Positions 8,331 to 16,729 are shown, numbered from the stretch's first letter. The stretch: DNA of 64,000 nt from Lawsonella sp012842085 (GCA_036749735.1 DAINXV010000003.1:186001-250000); one strand, 5' to 3'. Notes: a model not told the origin generated them from the sequence alone. Numbers and translations: made by a program.

Positions 8331-9224
8331 TTATGGGGTAAGGGTATGAAGCAACCAGTCCCTTATTTCTCTTGGGCTGCGGCCTTTTTCAAGTTCTCCA
8401 CGGAAGGTCAACCCACTCCCACCGGAGCGTTTCGCCATCCGTTCACCGTGCACATCTTTCATCAGTGGAACATGCTGGTAGGTGACGGGAGGCAGATCCA
8501 ACAGATGCGCCAAATAGGCTTGCCGGGGCGCCGAAGACAGTAGGTCTTCTCCCCGCACCACCTGGTCTACTCCTTGGGCAGCATCGTCCACCACCACGGC
8601 CAGGTTGTAGGCCCACACGCCGTCGCCACGGCGGAGCACCACGTCATCCACCACCCCGGTGTAGGGCTGTGGGTGGCCAAGTTTAGCCCCGTCAACCGCC
8701 CACTCCTCCGGCACAGTCCATTCGGTGACGTCGGCACGCAGCCGCAAAGCAGGCTGCCGATTGCCCTCTTTGGTGGCAAGTTCGGCGCGTTTCTCGGCAC
8801 GCTGCTCTTCCGTAAGGTCGCGGCAGGTTCCGGGATAGCTGCCAGGCGGGGAATGGGGTGCCCGGGGAGCTTCCTGGATTTCGCGGCGGGAACAGTAGCA
8901 CTCGTAGACGAGGCCTTTGGCAGCCAGTTTGTCGACGGCCTGCTGGTAGGCGGCGTGGCGTTCGGATTGCCACATAATGTCGCCCTCCCACTCGATGCCG
9001 AGGGTGTGCAGGTCTTCGATTTGCTGTTCGGCGATCTCCCGCGAGCAGCGAGCTTCATCTAGGTCTTCGATGCGGAGCCGAAAAACCCGGTCGGTGTTCC
9101 AGGCAGCATAGTAGGCAAGCAGCGCGGTGCGCAGATTACCAAGGTGGAGGTCACCGGAGGGGGTGGGGGCATAGCGGCCAGCGCCCTGTATGCCACCACC
9201 GGTGCGGTAGCCCGAAAGACTCAC
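8331..9224 (-). CDS. gluQ: glutamyl-queuosine tRNA(Asp) synthetase
   Basis: A 297-residue paralogue of the glutamyl-tRNA synthetase catalytic core, without the anticodon-binding domain. This is the GluQRS type, which attaches glutamate to queuosine-34 of tRNA-Asp. The HIGH-like motif is in APTPSGDLHLGN near the N-terminus. A zinc-binding CYCSRREI segment lies near residue 105 and the KMSKS-equivalent is MAKRSGG near residue 260. Length agrees with GluQRS rather than full GltX. The GTG start overlaps the stop of the upstream small gene (gtga). It sits a few kilobases from a queuosine-precursor transporter and tgt, which supports the queuosine role. Confidence 0.9.
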   Translation of the reverse strand: MSLSGYRTGGGIQGAGRYAPTPSGDLHLGNLRTALLAYYAAWNTDRVFRLRIEDLDEARCSREIAEQQIEDLHTLGIEWEGDIMWQSERHAAYQQAVDKLAAKGLVYECYCSRREIQEAPRAPHSPPGSYPGTCRDLTEEQRAEKRAELATKEGNRQPALRLRADVTEWTVPEEWAVDGAKLGHPQPYTGVVDDVVLRRGDGVWAYNLAVVVDDAAQGVDQVVRGEDLLSSAPRQAYLAHLLDLPPVTYQHVPLMKDVHGERMAKRSGGSGLTFRGELEKGRSPREIRDWLLHTLTP

Positions 9225-9526
9225 TGCCCAGTATCCTGCTCGATGTCGAACTGGATGGCAGGGCCGCCACCGCCAGGCTGCACCGGGATTTCTACTTCGG
9301 TGGTCACCATGGCGGGTTCTTTTGCGTCATCCGCGTTCTTGCTGCCGATGAAAACAGCCAAGAAAATCCCAAAGATGACCAAACAAATACCCACCATTAT
9401 GGCGAAAATTTTGTTGATATTTTTCCGGCGCTCCCTATTGGAGGCCTCGATTTCGGCGAGTTCTTCCGGAGTATGTTCAACGTCAACTTCGGGGGTGTCT
9501 TTTTCTGCAGCCATAAGTTTCTTCAT
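9221..9526 (-). CDS. small single-pass membrane protein
   Basis: A 101-residue protein of unknown function. An acidic, charged N-terminal half (about 1-38) leads into one strongly hydrophobic helix, IFAIMVGICLVIFGIFLAVF (about 40-60). A short, Gly/Pro-containing outer tail follows. It has no cysteine-based or catalytic motif I can recognise. Its stop codon overlaps the gluQ start by four bases, so the two are co-transcribed. The basic NRERRKNINK just before the helix suggests an N-in orientation. The first ATG (9526) lacks a clear ribosome site, and a second ATG five codons in is possible. Confidence 0.7.
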   Translation of the reverse strand: MKKLMAAEKDTPEVDVEHTPEELAEIEASNRERRKNINKIFAIMVGICLVIFGIFLAVFIGSKNADDAKEPAMVTTEVEIPVQPGGGGPAIQFDIEQDTGQ

Positions 9527-9620
9527 TTCTAAGGGAAGACAAGTGTCGTCTCTGAGCTTACTTGAGGCGGCGAGCTAGCTGGTAGCTACGCTCCTGCCGC
9601 GTGTTTTTATGTTTCGCGTA

Positions 9621-10964
9621 CTAGATAACACCCTGCGCACACATGGCGTCCGCTACTTTCTTAAACCCAGCGATGTTGGCGCCGGTGAGGTAGTCTTTCT
9701 CCACCCCATATTCGGCGGCAGCATCCTCGCAGCGTTTAAAAATGCTGGTCATAATGCCTTGGAGTCGCTTTTCGGTGTATTCGAAGCTCCACGAGTCACG
9801 GGAGGCGTTCTGCTGCATTTCTAGAGCAGACGTCGCCACCCCACCTGCGTTGGCGGCCTTCGCGGGACCGAAAATAATGCCTGCGTCGCGGTAAACATCA
9901 ATGGCTTCCAGGGTTGACGGCATGTTGGCGCCTTCCGCCAAGTACCGCACACCTTTATCGGCGATCAGTTGGGCAACGTCGGCGTCGATTTCGTTTTGGG
10001 TGGCACACGGCATGGCGATGTCGTAATCCAGATCCCAGATGAGGCCATCCTCGTGGAAGGTGGCGCCGGTGGCGTCTTTCGCGTAGTCGCTTACTCGGCC
10101 GCGGCGTACCTCCTTCACATCTTTCAGAAGCTCCAGGTCTACCCCATCGGGGCAGGAAACATATCCGGAGGAGTCAGAGAATCCGACGACGGTGGCGCCC
10201 AGCTCTTGCGCTTTCTCCATCGCGTAGATGGCGACGTTGCCGGATCCGGAGATGGCGATGCGGGCCCCGTCGAGGCTTTCCCCTTGGGCTTTCATCATCT
10301 GTTCGGTGAAGTAGACGACTCCATAACCAGTGGCTTCTGTGCGGACTTGTGCACCACCCCAGTTGAGGGCTTTGCCGGTGATAACACCTGACTCGTGCCG
10401 GTGGTTGAGGCGACGGTACTGGCCGAAGAGGTAACCGATTTCGCGGGCACCCACCCCGATGTCTCCAGCCGGGACGTCCCGGTATTCGCCGATGTGGCGG
10501 TGCAGCTCCATCATGAAGGACTGGCAGAACCGCATGATCTCCATATTGGATTTGCCCTTGGGGTCGAAGTCGGCCCCGCCTTTACCTCCACCGATGGGCA
10601 GCCCGGTGAGAGAGTTTTTGAAGACTTGTTCCAGTGCCAGGAATTTAACGATGCTGAGGTTGACGCTGGGGTGGAATCGGATGCCACCCTTGTAGGGGCC
10701 AAGCACAGAGTTGAATTGCACGCGGAAGCCCCGGTTGACGCGAACTTCGTTGTTGTCGTCGGTCCAGGGGACACGGAAAATAATTTGCCGTTCCGGTTCG
10801 AAGAGCCGCTCAATAAGTTTGTTTTCCCCATAGTGGGGATCTTTGCGAAGAACCAGTTTGAGCGAGTCAAAAAGTTCGTCTATTGCTTGGTGAAATTCGG
10901 GTTCACCGGCGTTGCGGGCAACAATATTGTCGTAGATTTCGGCTATTTTGCTGTCGGTATTCAT
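9621..10964 (-). CDS. gdhA: NADP-specific glutamate dehydrogenase
   Basis: A 447-residue hexameric-type glutamate dehydrogenase that aminates 2-oxoglutarate with ammonia and NADPH. The substrate lysines lie in GPYKGGIRFHPSV and LPIGGGKGGADF, followed by the catalytic aspartate region DVPAGDIGVGAREIGY. The nucleotide-binding fold reads ISGSGNVA. Length is typical of the small bacterial NADP enzyme. A 215-bp leader separates it from tRNA-Ser. The leader contains a ccccat/atgggg dyad at about 10989-11010, just ahead of the start, which might influence translation. I did not see a recognisable AmtR site. Confidence 0.95.
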   Translation of the reverse strand: MNTDSKIAEIYDNIVARNAGEPEFHQAIDELFDSLKLVLRKDPHYGENKLIERLFEPERQIIFRVPWTDDNNEVRVNRGFRVQFNSVLGPYKGGIRFHPSVNLSIVKFLALEQVFKNSLTGLPIGGGKGGADFDPKGKSNMEIMRFCQSFMMELHRHIGEYRDVPAGDIGVGAREIGYLFGQYRRLNHRHESGVITGKALNWGGAQVRTEATGYGVVYFTEQMMKAQGESLDGARIAISGSGNVAIYAMEKAQELGATVVGFSDSSGYVSCPDGVDLELLKDVKEVRRGRVSDYAKDATGATFHEDGLIWDLDYDIAMPCATQNEIDADVAQLIADKGVRYLAEGANMPSTLEAIDVYRDAGIIFGPAKAANAGGVATSALEMQQNASRDSWSFEYTEKRLQGIMTSIFKRCEDAAAEYGVEKDYLTGANIAGFKKVADAMCAQGVI

Positions 10965-11145
10965 AGCACGTGTTTATCCAGATAAAACCCCATTTTGGGT
11001 CTCTATGGGGCACCTCACTGGACATTCCTCACATTCAAAATGTTGTTCCAATGGGTCTTAAATAATTCTTGCACAACATTTATGGGTAGCACTAGAGCAA
11101 TAGCGCAGAAAATAGGGCAGCACTGCAGTCATCTTTTTCGCGCAT

Positions 11146-11179
11146 AATAAAACCCCCTGACCTTGTGGGTCTGGGGGTT
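11146..11179 (-). terminator. terminator after tRNA-Ser(GGA)
   Basis: A near-perfect 13-14 bp stem with one T-T mismatch ends in ggggg/ccccc and is followed on the minus strand by ttttatta. It lies directly downstream of the tRNA. Confidence 0.75.
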
Positions 11180-11270
11180 TGGCGGAGGATGCGGGATTTG
11201 AACCCGCGAGGGGCTATAAACCCCAACCCGCGTTCCAGGCGAGCGCCATAGGCCACTAGGCGAATCCTCC
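11180..11270 (-). tRNA. tRNA-Ser(GGA)
   Basis: A class II tRNA with a long variable arm. The acceptor stem is GGAGGAT/ATCCTCC and the anticodon loop is CTGGAAC. The T arm carries GGGTTCAAATCCC. The 3' CCA is encoded at 11182-11180. Confidence 0.96.
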
Positions 11271-11346
11271 GAGAAGAAGCTTACCTAAACTTTAACCAGT
11301 AACCAAAATCGATTTTTATTTACCGTTACACCATCAACCAGTAATA

Positions 11347-12093
11347 ATGGTTAACGTGACCGACACCCATTCCAGTAACCAGCCCGGCGCAGCGCCCCAC
11401 ATCACTGGCCGCGCCGCTTTCGCCCACACTCCCGGCAGCTCCCTCATGGTGCTTGCCGTGTTCTTTGTTGCTGTCATGATGATCTCCACCATCACCGGCA
11501 CGAAGGGCGTGCAGATTGGGCCGTTCAACCTGGATGGGGCCTTCTATCTTTTCCCCCTGGCCTATGTTCTGGGCGATGTGATTAGTGAAGTTTATGGCTT
11601 CAAAGTGATGCGCCGTGTGGTCTGGGCGGGTTTCTTTGCACTGCTGGTGATGAGCCTCTGCATGTGGATCACTATTGAGCTACCAGCTGCGGACTTTTAC
11701 GAGCACCAGGAGGCTTTCCGTACGGTGGCTGGGGTGGTGCCCCGCATTTTGGCGGCCAGCCTGGCGGGTTATCTGGCAGGCGAGCTGCTGAACTCCTGGG
11801 TGCTGGTGAAGATTAAGGAGCACACCGGTGAGCGGAGTCTCTGGGCTCGCCTATTGGGGTCCACGCTGGTGGGTGAGGCCGCCGACACGTTGATTTTCTG
11901 TTCCATCGCTGCCGGCGCCATCGGCATTACGGGGTGGGGCGATTTTTGGAACTATGTGCTGGTGGGCTACGTCTGGAAGACGCTTATTGAAGTGGTCGTC
12001 ATGCCCATCACTTACCTGGTGGTGCGTTGGCTGAAGAAACGCGAACCCACGTATCAGCAGGCACTAGCCAAAATCGAGGCCTCCGAGCAGTAG
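11347..12093 (+). CDS. yhhQ: queuosine precursor transporter
   Basis: A 248-residue YhhQ/VUT (DUF165) membrane protein with about six helices, the family that imports preQ0/preQ1 or related bases. The signature FNLDGAFYLFPLAYVLGDVISEVYGFK is present (shown here only as two short blocks: LDGAFYLFPL and DVISEVYG). The later ASLAGYLAGELLNSW and VGEAADTLIFC segments are also typical. It converges with tgt, their stops only 12 bp apart, and gluQ lies nearby, so salvage of a queuosine precursor is the likely job. No Shine-Dalgarno sequence is visible. Translation may be leaderless or start at the GTG four codons in. Two short accagtaa repeats (about 11296 and 11337) lie upstream. Confidence 0.9.
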   Translation: MVNVTDTHSSNQPGAAPHITGRAAFAHTPGSSLMVLAVFFVAVMMISTITGTKGVQIGPFNLDGAFYLFPLAYVLGDVISEVYGFKVMRRVVWAGFFALLVMSLCMWITIELPAADFYEHQEAFRTVAGVVPRILAASLAGYLAGELLNSWVLVKIKEHTGERSLWARLLGSTLVGEAADTLIFCSIAAGAIGITGWGDFWNYVLVGYVWKTLIEVVVMPITYLVVRWLKKREPTYQQALAKIEASEQ

Positions 12094-12105
12094 CTATCGG
12101 AGCAG

Positions 12106-13413
12106 TTAGTTAGCTCGGCCGTAGTAGCGCCCCAGCACTTCTGCCTTGTAGTCCCAGTAGGTGCCGTTGTCGATACTGTGCCGAATACCGTCCACCAGCT
12201 CCACAATAAAGTGCAGGTTGTGGAGGGTGCATAGTGTTTCACCAAGCCGCTCCCCCGATTTCAGCAGGTGACGGATGTAGGCGCGGCTGTAGTTTTGGGA
12301 CGGGTAGGAATCAATCTCGGGGTCAATGGGGCGGAAGTCGCGTTTAAACTTGGCTGCCACCAGATTGAGGCGGCCATCCCGCGTATACACACCACCGTGC
12401 CGACCGAGGCGGGTGGGGGCAACACAGTCGAACGTGTCGGCGCCATTTTCTACCGCCGTAAAAATATCATCCGGTTCGCTAATGCCCAACAGGTGGCGGG
12501 GTTTGTCATCGGGGAGTTCCTGGGCACACCAGCCCACAATGGTGCCCAGATTTTCTTTCTGGAGCGCACCACCAATACCGTAGCCGCCGAAGCCAACACC
12601 CCCGCGTGCCACTGATTCATCAGAAAGCTGCTGCAGGTCCCGGCAGGCTTTGCGCCGCAGATCCTCGTATTGGGCACCCTGGATGACACCCCACAGGGCT
12701 TGCGGGGGACGGTGGGTGCGTTCCTCCGTAAGACGGGTGTGCTCTACTAGGCACCGTTCCGCCCACAGTCGCGTACGCTCCAACGCTTCCTCCTGGTAGG
12801 CGCGGGAGTTAAGGAGGGTGGTTAGTTCATCGAAGGCGAAAATAATGTCCGCCCCCAGCTGGTGCTGGATCTGCATGCTGACTTCGGGGGTGAAGCGGTG
12901 GGTGGAGCCATCCAGATGGGAGCGGAAGGTGACGCCGTCATCGTCCACCTGCGCCATGCGTTCTTTGCCTTCCCGCACCTCCCCGTCGCGGTTTTCCCCA
13001 GAAAATTCCTGAGCGAGCACTTTCTTGAACCCGGATCCCAGGGAGAGCACCTGGAAACCACCAGAATCGGTGTAGGTGGGGCCCTGCCAGTTCATAAAGT
13101 CGCTAAGCCCGCCCGCTTCGTCCACAATGTCGGGGCCGGGCTGTAGGTAAAGATGGTACGCGTTGGCGAGAACCGCCTGTGCTCCCGTGGAGCGGATCTG
13201 CTCCGGGGTGAGGGTTTTGACTGTCGCTAATGTTCCCACCGGGATGAACGCCGGAGTGTGGATGTCCCCATGCGGGGTGTGGATGGTGCCGGTGCGGCCG
13301 AGGCTCTCACCGTTGTTACGCCGTGGCACGTCAACCCCTGCTGGTGCGCTTTCTGGGAGGCGGCTACCAACAGTGAAGGGGCGAGACGGGGTTGGATGCG
13401 ACGGGGTGGTCAT
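12106..13413 (-). CDS. tgt: tRNA-guanine(34) transglycosylase, atypical zinc site
   Basis: A Tgt enzyme of about 435 residues, which exchanges guanine-34 of GUN tRNAs for a queuosine precursor. The first catalytic aspartate is in TYTDSGGFQVLSLG (about 116). The nucleophile aspartate is in TFDCVAPTRLGRHG. The zinc site is odd. Where the family has Cys-x-Cys-x-x-Cys just before NYSRAY, this protein reads IDSYPSQNYSRAY, so all three cysteines are gone while the partner histidine (LCTLHNLHF) stays. Pocket positions also differ: FDEL for FDEC, and GGALQKE for GGLAVGE. Several ATG codons could start the gene (13446, 13422, 13413). I use 13413, which has a weak tgga upstream. Confidence 0.9.
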   Translation of the reverse strand: MTTPSHPTPSRPFTVGSRLPESAPAGVDVPRRNNGESLGRTGTIHTPHGDIHTPAFIPVGTLATVKTLTPEQIRSTGAQAVLANAYHLYLQPGPDIVDEAGGLSDFMNWQGPTYTDSGGFQVLSLGSGFKKVLAQEFSGENRDGEVREGKERMAQVDDDGVTFRSHLDGSTHRFTPEVSMQIQHQLGADIIFAFDELTTLLNSRAYQEEALERTRLWAERCLVEHTRLTEERTHRPPQALWGVIQGAQYEDLRRKACRDLQQLSDESVARGGVGFGGYGIGGALQKENLGTIVGWCAQELPDDKPRHLLGISEPDDIFTAVENGADTFDCVAPTRLGRHGGVYTRDGRLNLVAAKFKRDFRPIDPEIDSYPSQNYSRAYIRHLLKSGERLGETLCTLHNLHFIVELVDGIRHSIDNGTYWDYKAEVLGRYYGRAN

Positions 13414-13447
13414 GCTGTCCATTCTAGAGGAGCTGCATGAGGGCATA

Positions 13448-13496
13448 GAAAAACCCCGCCCCTACTGCGATGTGCGGCAGACAAGGGGGCGGGGTT
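13448..13496. terminator. bidirectional terminator before tgt
   Basis: An 11-bp GC-rich stem (13452-13462 with 13486-13496) has a 23-nt loop and a T-run on the minus strand. It ends the mycolyltransferase transcript immediately ahead of the tgt start, leaving very little room for a separate tgt promoter. Confidence 0.75.
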
Positions 13497-13563
13497 CTTT
13501 AGCCAATAAGCGGTTGTAGCTCAAGGGCTACGGGCGCGCTTCTTTAAGTGCTATGAGAGAGTA

Positions 13564-14547
13564 CTAGACACGAGTGCGAAGGGCGCGCGCGATCATTGGC
13601 CAGCTCTTCCTCATCGCGTCACCGAACTGTCCGAAGGAGTGAGCACCAGCATCCTGCTTGTAGAACTGGATGTTGACGCCACCGGAACGAGCCAGCTGGT
13701 CGAAGACAGAGGTGCACACGAAGGCACCGAATTCGACAGCGCTCTTATCGATACGGCCAGTCATGTCGTGGTCGTCTGGCGGCATTCCGGGGTTACCGTA
13801 GGAGGCCGAGACGAAGACGTTCTTGCCACGCAGCTTGCCGAGGTTAGCGGTCGGCGAGTTGTGGAAGACGGCCGGGGACAGGAATCCACCGTAGGCGTTC
13901 AGCGGAATAATACCCGGGGTGTTCAGCACCATGGAGCTCATGATGAAGAACTGCATAGCCGGGTTGGCCGAAACTGGACAGCCAGAGTAGGAGGCGCCCG
14001 CCTTGTACAGGTGGCCGTGGTGTGCCAGCAGCGCAAGAGCAGTGCCGCCACTCATGGAGTAGCCAGCAATAGCGTTGCGCTTGGTGGTCTTGAAGACTTT
14101 GTTGATAACCGGGGGAAGTTCCTTAGTTAGGTAGGTTTCCCACATCGGCTTGTATCCCAAGCGAGGGTCCTCCAGGTACCAGTCCGTGTAGTAGGTGGAT
14201 GCGGCACCAATGGGGTTAACGACGTAGACGTTCTTTGACCGGAAGAACTTACGTGCACCAGCAGCGGGGTGTGCCCACTGGTCTCCGTCACCGCCGTACA
14301 TTCCGGAAAGCAGGTAGAAAACGGGAGCACGCTTCAAGTTCTTGGGAGTCATAACTTGGTTGGTGACAACCTTCTTCATGGAGGGGCTATAGACCTTTAC
14401 CTCCATAAGCTGTTTACCAATCCAACGCTTACTGACCAAACGAGCCTTATTGTTAGGGGCGGCCTCTACGGTCGCAGCACCAGACCCGAAAACGACAGCA
14501 AGCGCCGTGACTGAAGCTACAACAGCCTTAGCGAAATGTCGGCGCAT
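13564..14547 (-). CDS. secreted mycolyltransferase (antigen 85 family)
   Basis: A 327-residue exported alpha/beta hydrolase of the esterase D/antigen 85 type, which moves mycolate between trehalose monomycolate and arabinogalactan or trehalose. A signal peptide runs to about residue 29 (VEA|AP). The substrate-fold segment YLLSGMYGGDGDQW matches the position of the antigen 85 LLDG region. The nucleophile elbow is GYSMSGG with serine 163. The catalytic histidine is in GAHSFGQF near the C-terminus. The gagga site precedes the ATG. Its 213-bp upstream region is shared with the divergent META-domain gene. It has its own terminator, so it is probably monocistronic. Confidence 0.85.
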   Translation of the reverse strand: MRRHFAKAVVASVTALAVVFGSGAATVEAAPNNKARLVSKRWIGKQLMEVKVYSPSMKKVVTNQVMTPKNLKRAPVFYLLSGMYGGDGDQWAHPAAGARKFFRSKNVYVVNPIGAASTYYTDWYLEDPRLGYKPMWETYLTKELPPVINKVFKTTKRNAIAGYSMSGGTALALLAHHGHLYKAGASYSGCPVSANPAMQFFIMSSMVLNTPGIIPLNAYGGFLSPAVFHNSPTANLGKLRGKNVFVSASYGNPGMPPDDHDMTGRIDKSAVEFGAFVCTSVFDQLARSGGVNIQFYKQDAGAHSFGQFGDAMRKSWPMIARALRTRV

Positions 14548-14760
14548 GGCGTCCTCTTTCGAAAATCAATGACTGAAATGAAACGAACATGCCTAGTTTA
14601 CATAGTTAAACTGAAATATCTAACCCGGAAAGTTAAATCTTATTGGCGCGCTAGTTATTGGTTTCTACAAATAACAGGTATTTCGCACTAATATTTAAGC
14701 AGCTGCTAGCAAGCAATTACCCAGGTAAAATGGACAATTGACTTAGTTTTAGGAGTTCCG

Positions 14761-15264
14761 ATGGTCCGCCCCCACAAACCGCTCATAAATATTTTTGGAA
14801 TCACGGCCGCCCTCATCGTGGCTTTTGGCCTTGTGGTGGCGGCTGTTGTACCTGCAAAAGCGCTAGACAACAAGACCTGTTTCAAAACTTCAAACGCCGC
14901 ATCATTACGCGGAGTCACATGGGTAAGTGACCTTAATCCGGCGGCCAAAATCACCTTTGGCCCTGATGGTGTGGGCGGAAATGACTCCTGCAACGCGTTC
15001 GGAGGAAACTACAAAGTCGTGGGAAATATCCTCACCTTCGACCGGATAATTATGACCATGCGCTTCTGCTACGAAAACCAAGCCACACAGCGCGCTTTTG
15101 GCCGGATGTTCAACTCCCGCAATAGATTTACCGTTCATCATCTTTTTGGAGGGAAACGGCGACTCATCGTAGAACCACTGGGTTCTGGGGCCGGATCTCC
15201 CATCACTTTCACCACCGGGATCGGTAAGCATCCCAAGAACCCCAACGACGGAGTGGAGCGCTAA
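14761..15264 (+). CDS. secreted META-domain protein
   Basis: A 167-residue exported protein with one META (HslJ-like) domain. An N-terminal hydrophobic signal segment (about 10-33, ending AKA|LDN) is followed by LRGVTWVSDL. The family hallmarks come next: ITFGPDGVGGNDSCNAFGG (given here as its core SCNAFGG) and then MRFCYENQATQRAF. The two cysteines at those motifs probably form the conserved disulfide. META proteins are linked to envelope stress or protease inhibition in some bacteria, but no function can be fixed here. A taggag site sits before the ATG. Divergent from the mycolyltransferase. Confidence 0.78.
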   Translation: MVRPHKPLINIFGITAALIVAFGLVVAAVVPAKALDNKTCFKTSNAASLRGVTWVSDLNPAAKITFGPDGVGGNDSCNAFGGNYKVVGNILTFDRIIMTMRFCYENQATQRAFGRMFNSRNRFTVHHLFGGKRRLIVEPLGSGAGSPITFTTGIGKHPKNPNDGVER

Positions 15265-15270
15265 CACACA

Positions 15271-15306
15271 AAATCCCCGCCCTGCGATACGCATAGGCGG
15301 GGATTT
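15271..15306. terminator. bidirectional terminator
   Basis: A perfect 11-bp stem (15271-15281 with 15296-15306) lies between the convergent META gene and tRNA-Ser(CGA). A-rich and T-rich sides support use in both directions. Confidence 0.8.
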
Positions 15307-15311
15307 AGGTT

Positions 15312-15401
15312 TGGCGGTGGCGGAGGGATTTGAACCCTCGGACGCTTTAACACGTCACTCGCTTTCGAGGCGAGCACCTTCGGCCGCTCAGACACGCCAC
15401 C
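15312..15401 (-). tRNA. tRNA-Ser(CGA)
   Basis: A class II tRNA with acceptor stem GGTGGCG/CGCCACC and anticodon loop CTCGAAA. It has a long variable arm and an encoded CCA at 15314-15312. Confidence 0.96.
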
Positions 15402-15491
15402 GGGGAAAACTATACGTGAAACACGGCTAAAGAGAAAAGTAACAGCACAGAAACCGGTGAAAAGCCCCCACAAGTGCTATTAAAAGAGCGG

Positions 15492-15507
15492 TTTAAAACG
15501 TTTTAAA
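15492..15507. repeat. 16-bp perfect AT-rich palindrome
   Basis: TTTAAAACGTTTTAAA is a perfect inverted repeat in the 147-bp gap between tadA and tRNA-Ser(CGA). Related GGTT..AAAA..TTTT..AACC dyads occur at 20608-20631 and 35962-35984. It could be a protein-binding site for a nucleoid or regulatory protein. Confidence 0.5.
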
Positions 15508-15548
15508 TCTCAGTCATGCTGGTGTAGGCGTGGTGCTACGCGTACCCT

Positions 15549-16079
15549 CTAGCGTTTCTTCGCAAAAAACTTTTCCAGTGGGGCGGCACACTCCGCCTCC
15601 AAAACTCCCCCCACAACCTCCGGAACATGCACCTGCCCTGGAGCCCGCACCACATCAATCAGCGAGCCGCACGCCCCAGTTTTGGGTTCCCAGGCACCAA
15701 AAACAATGCGGTTAATCCGGGCACCGACCGCTGCACCCGCACACATGGTGCAGGGCTCCAACGTCACCACCAGCGTGCAGTCCTCCAACCGCCAGCCATC
15801 CCCCACATTTTTGGCAGCTTCCCGCAGCGCCAGTACTTCCGCATGGGCAGTGGGATCACCGTCAGCTTCCCGGCGGTTAATCCCACGTCCCACAATCTGT
15901 CCGGTGCCATCCACGACCAGGGCAGCGACCGGCACGTCCTCGGCACACTCTTTGGGGCGTGCATCTTCCCCCTCTGCCGTCACCAGCAATGCGAGAGCTT
16001 GCCGTAGCAAATCCTCGTCGCGGCTGTGGTGTGCGGGGGTGGGGAGCCCGGCGCCAATAATGGTGGGCGGATTCGGCAT
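15549..16079 (-). CDS. tadA: tRNA adenosine(34) deaminase
   Basis: A 176-residue zinc deaminase that converts A34 to inosine in tRNA-Arg(ACG); that substrate tRNA is also encoded in this window. The HAEVLALREA motif gives the zinc histidine and catalytic glutamate. PCTMCAGA gives the two zinc cysteines. The downstream FGAWEPKTGACGS block is typical of TadA rather than cytosine deaminases. The N-terminal 45 residues are longer than usual and include an acidic insert (GEDARPKECAED). The start is two bases from the stop of the associated-protein gene, so both are one operon. Confidence 0.9.
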   Translation of the reverse strand: MPNPPTIIGAGLPTPAHHSRDEDLLRQALALLVTAEGEDARPKECAEDVPVAALVVDGTGQIVGRGINRREADGDPTAHAEVLALREAAKNVGDGWRLEDCTLVVTLEPCTMCAGAAVGARINRIVFGAWEPKTGACGSLIDVVRAPGQVHVPEVVGGVLEAECAAPLEKFFAKKR

Positions 16080-16081
16080 TG

Positions 16082-16729
16082 TTAGACCAGCTCGCTCAAT
16101 TCGTCGTCGAAGCCCAGATTTTCGGCGATCTCCATGATCTGCTCATCGGCCCAGGAGTCCTCATCATCCACGATGACACTCAGGATGGATTCGGTGAGCC
16201 CCAGGTCTTCCAGAATGTCGTAGTCTCCGACAGCCCAGTCGTCCCACTCGTCATCGGCGTCCAAATCGATTCCCTGCTCCTCCAAAGCCTCAATCACGAG
16301 GTCTTCTTCGGTGGCGGCATCAATGTCGCTAACGAACATTTTCATGCCGTTGGGGCCGGGGCGGGCGATCACAAAATAGTCGCAGCCCCTGTTCAGAATG
16401 CCGAAGAGCGGGCCTTCGGTGCGGAGTTTGCGGAGTTCCTTCTCGAAAGCGTCGAAGTCTTCTTCAGCTTCGCCGGAAAGCTCGGTCAGATCCCATTCTC
16501 CGGAGTCGTCACGGTGCACGGCGATAGCGTAGGAGGGCATATCTTCGTCACTGTCACCACGGCTACCGGAGCGACTGGTGGAGTCGTCATCGTAGTCGTA
16601 GTCGTCGTCATCGTAGTCGTCATAGTCGTACGAATCGTCGTAGCTATCGTCGTCATAATCGGAGTCGTAGCTTCCGTAGGCGCCGTCCAGCTCATCGTCG
16701 GAGCGCTCTTCCGAGTAATTGTTTGTCAT
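16082..16729 (-). CDS. TadA-associated acidic protein
   Basis: A 215-residue member of the actinobacterial 'tRNA adenosine deaminase-associated protein' family, always found beside tadA; its molecular function is unknown. Residues 10-55 are an Asp/Tyr/Ser low-complexity tract, encoded by repeated gac/tac/gat codons and much longer than I expect for the family. The folded part begins at SYAIAVHRDDSGEW and ends FDDELSELV. I place the start at ATG 16729. The frame is open to 16783, but that would overlap tyrA. Only 18 bp separate it from the divergent tyrA start. Confidence 0.85.
   Translation of the reverse strand: MTNNYSEERSDDELDGAYGSYDSDYDDDSYDDSYDYDDYDDDDYDYDDDSTSRSGSRGDSDEDMPSYAIAVHRDDSGEWDLTELSGEAEEDFDAFEKELRKLRTEGPLFGILNRGCDYFVIARPGPNGMKMFVSDIDAATEEDLVIEALEEQGIDLDADDEWDDWAVGDYDILEDLGLTESILSVIVDDEDSWADEQIMEIAENLGFDDELSELV

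Noticed and set aside
9567..9608. Hairpin after gdhA
   Set aside because: The pairing is interrupted and the T-run is on the strand opposite to gdhA, so I did not call a terminator.
15519..15546. Hairpin between tadA and the AT palindrome
   Set aside because: Several mismatches and no T-run; not convincing as a tadA terminator.
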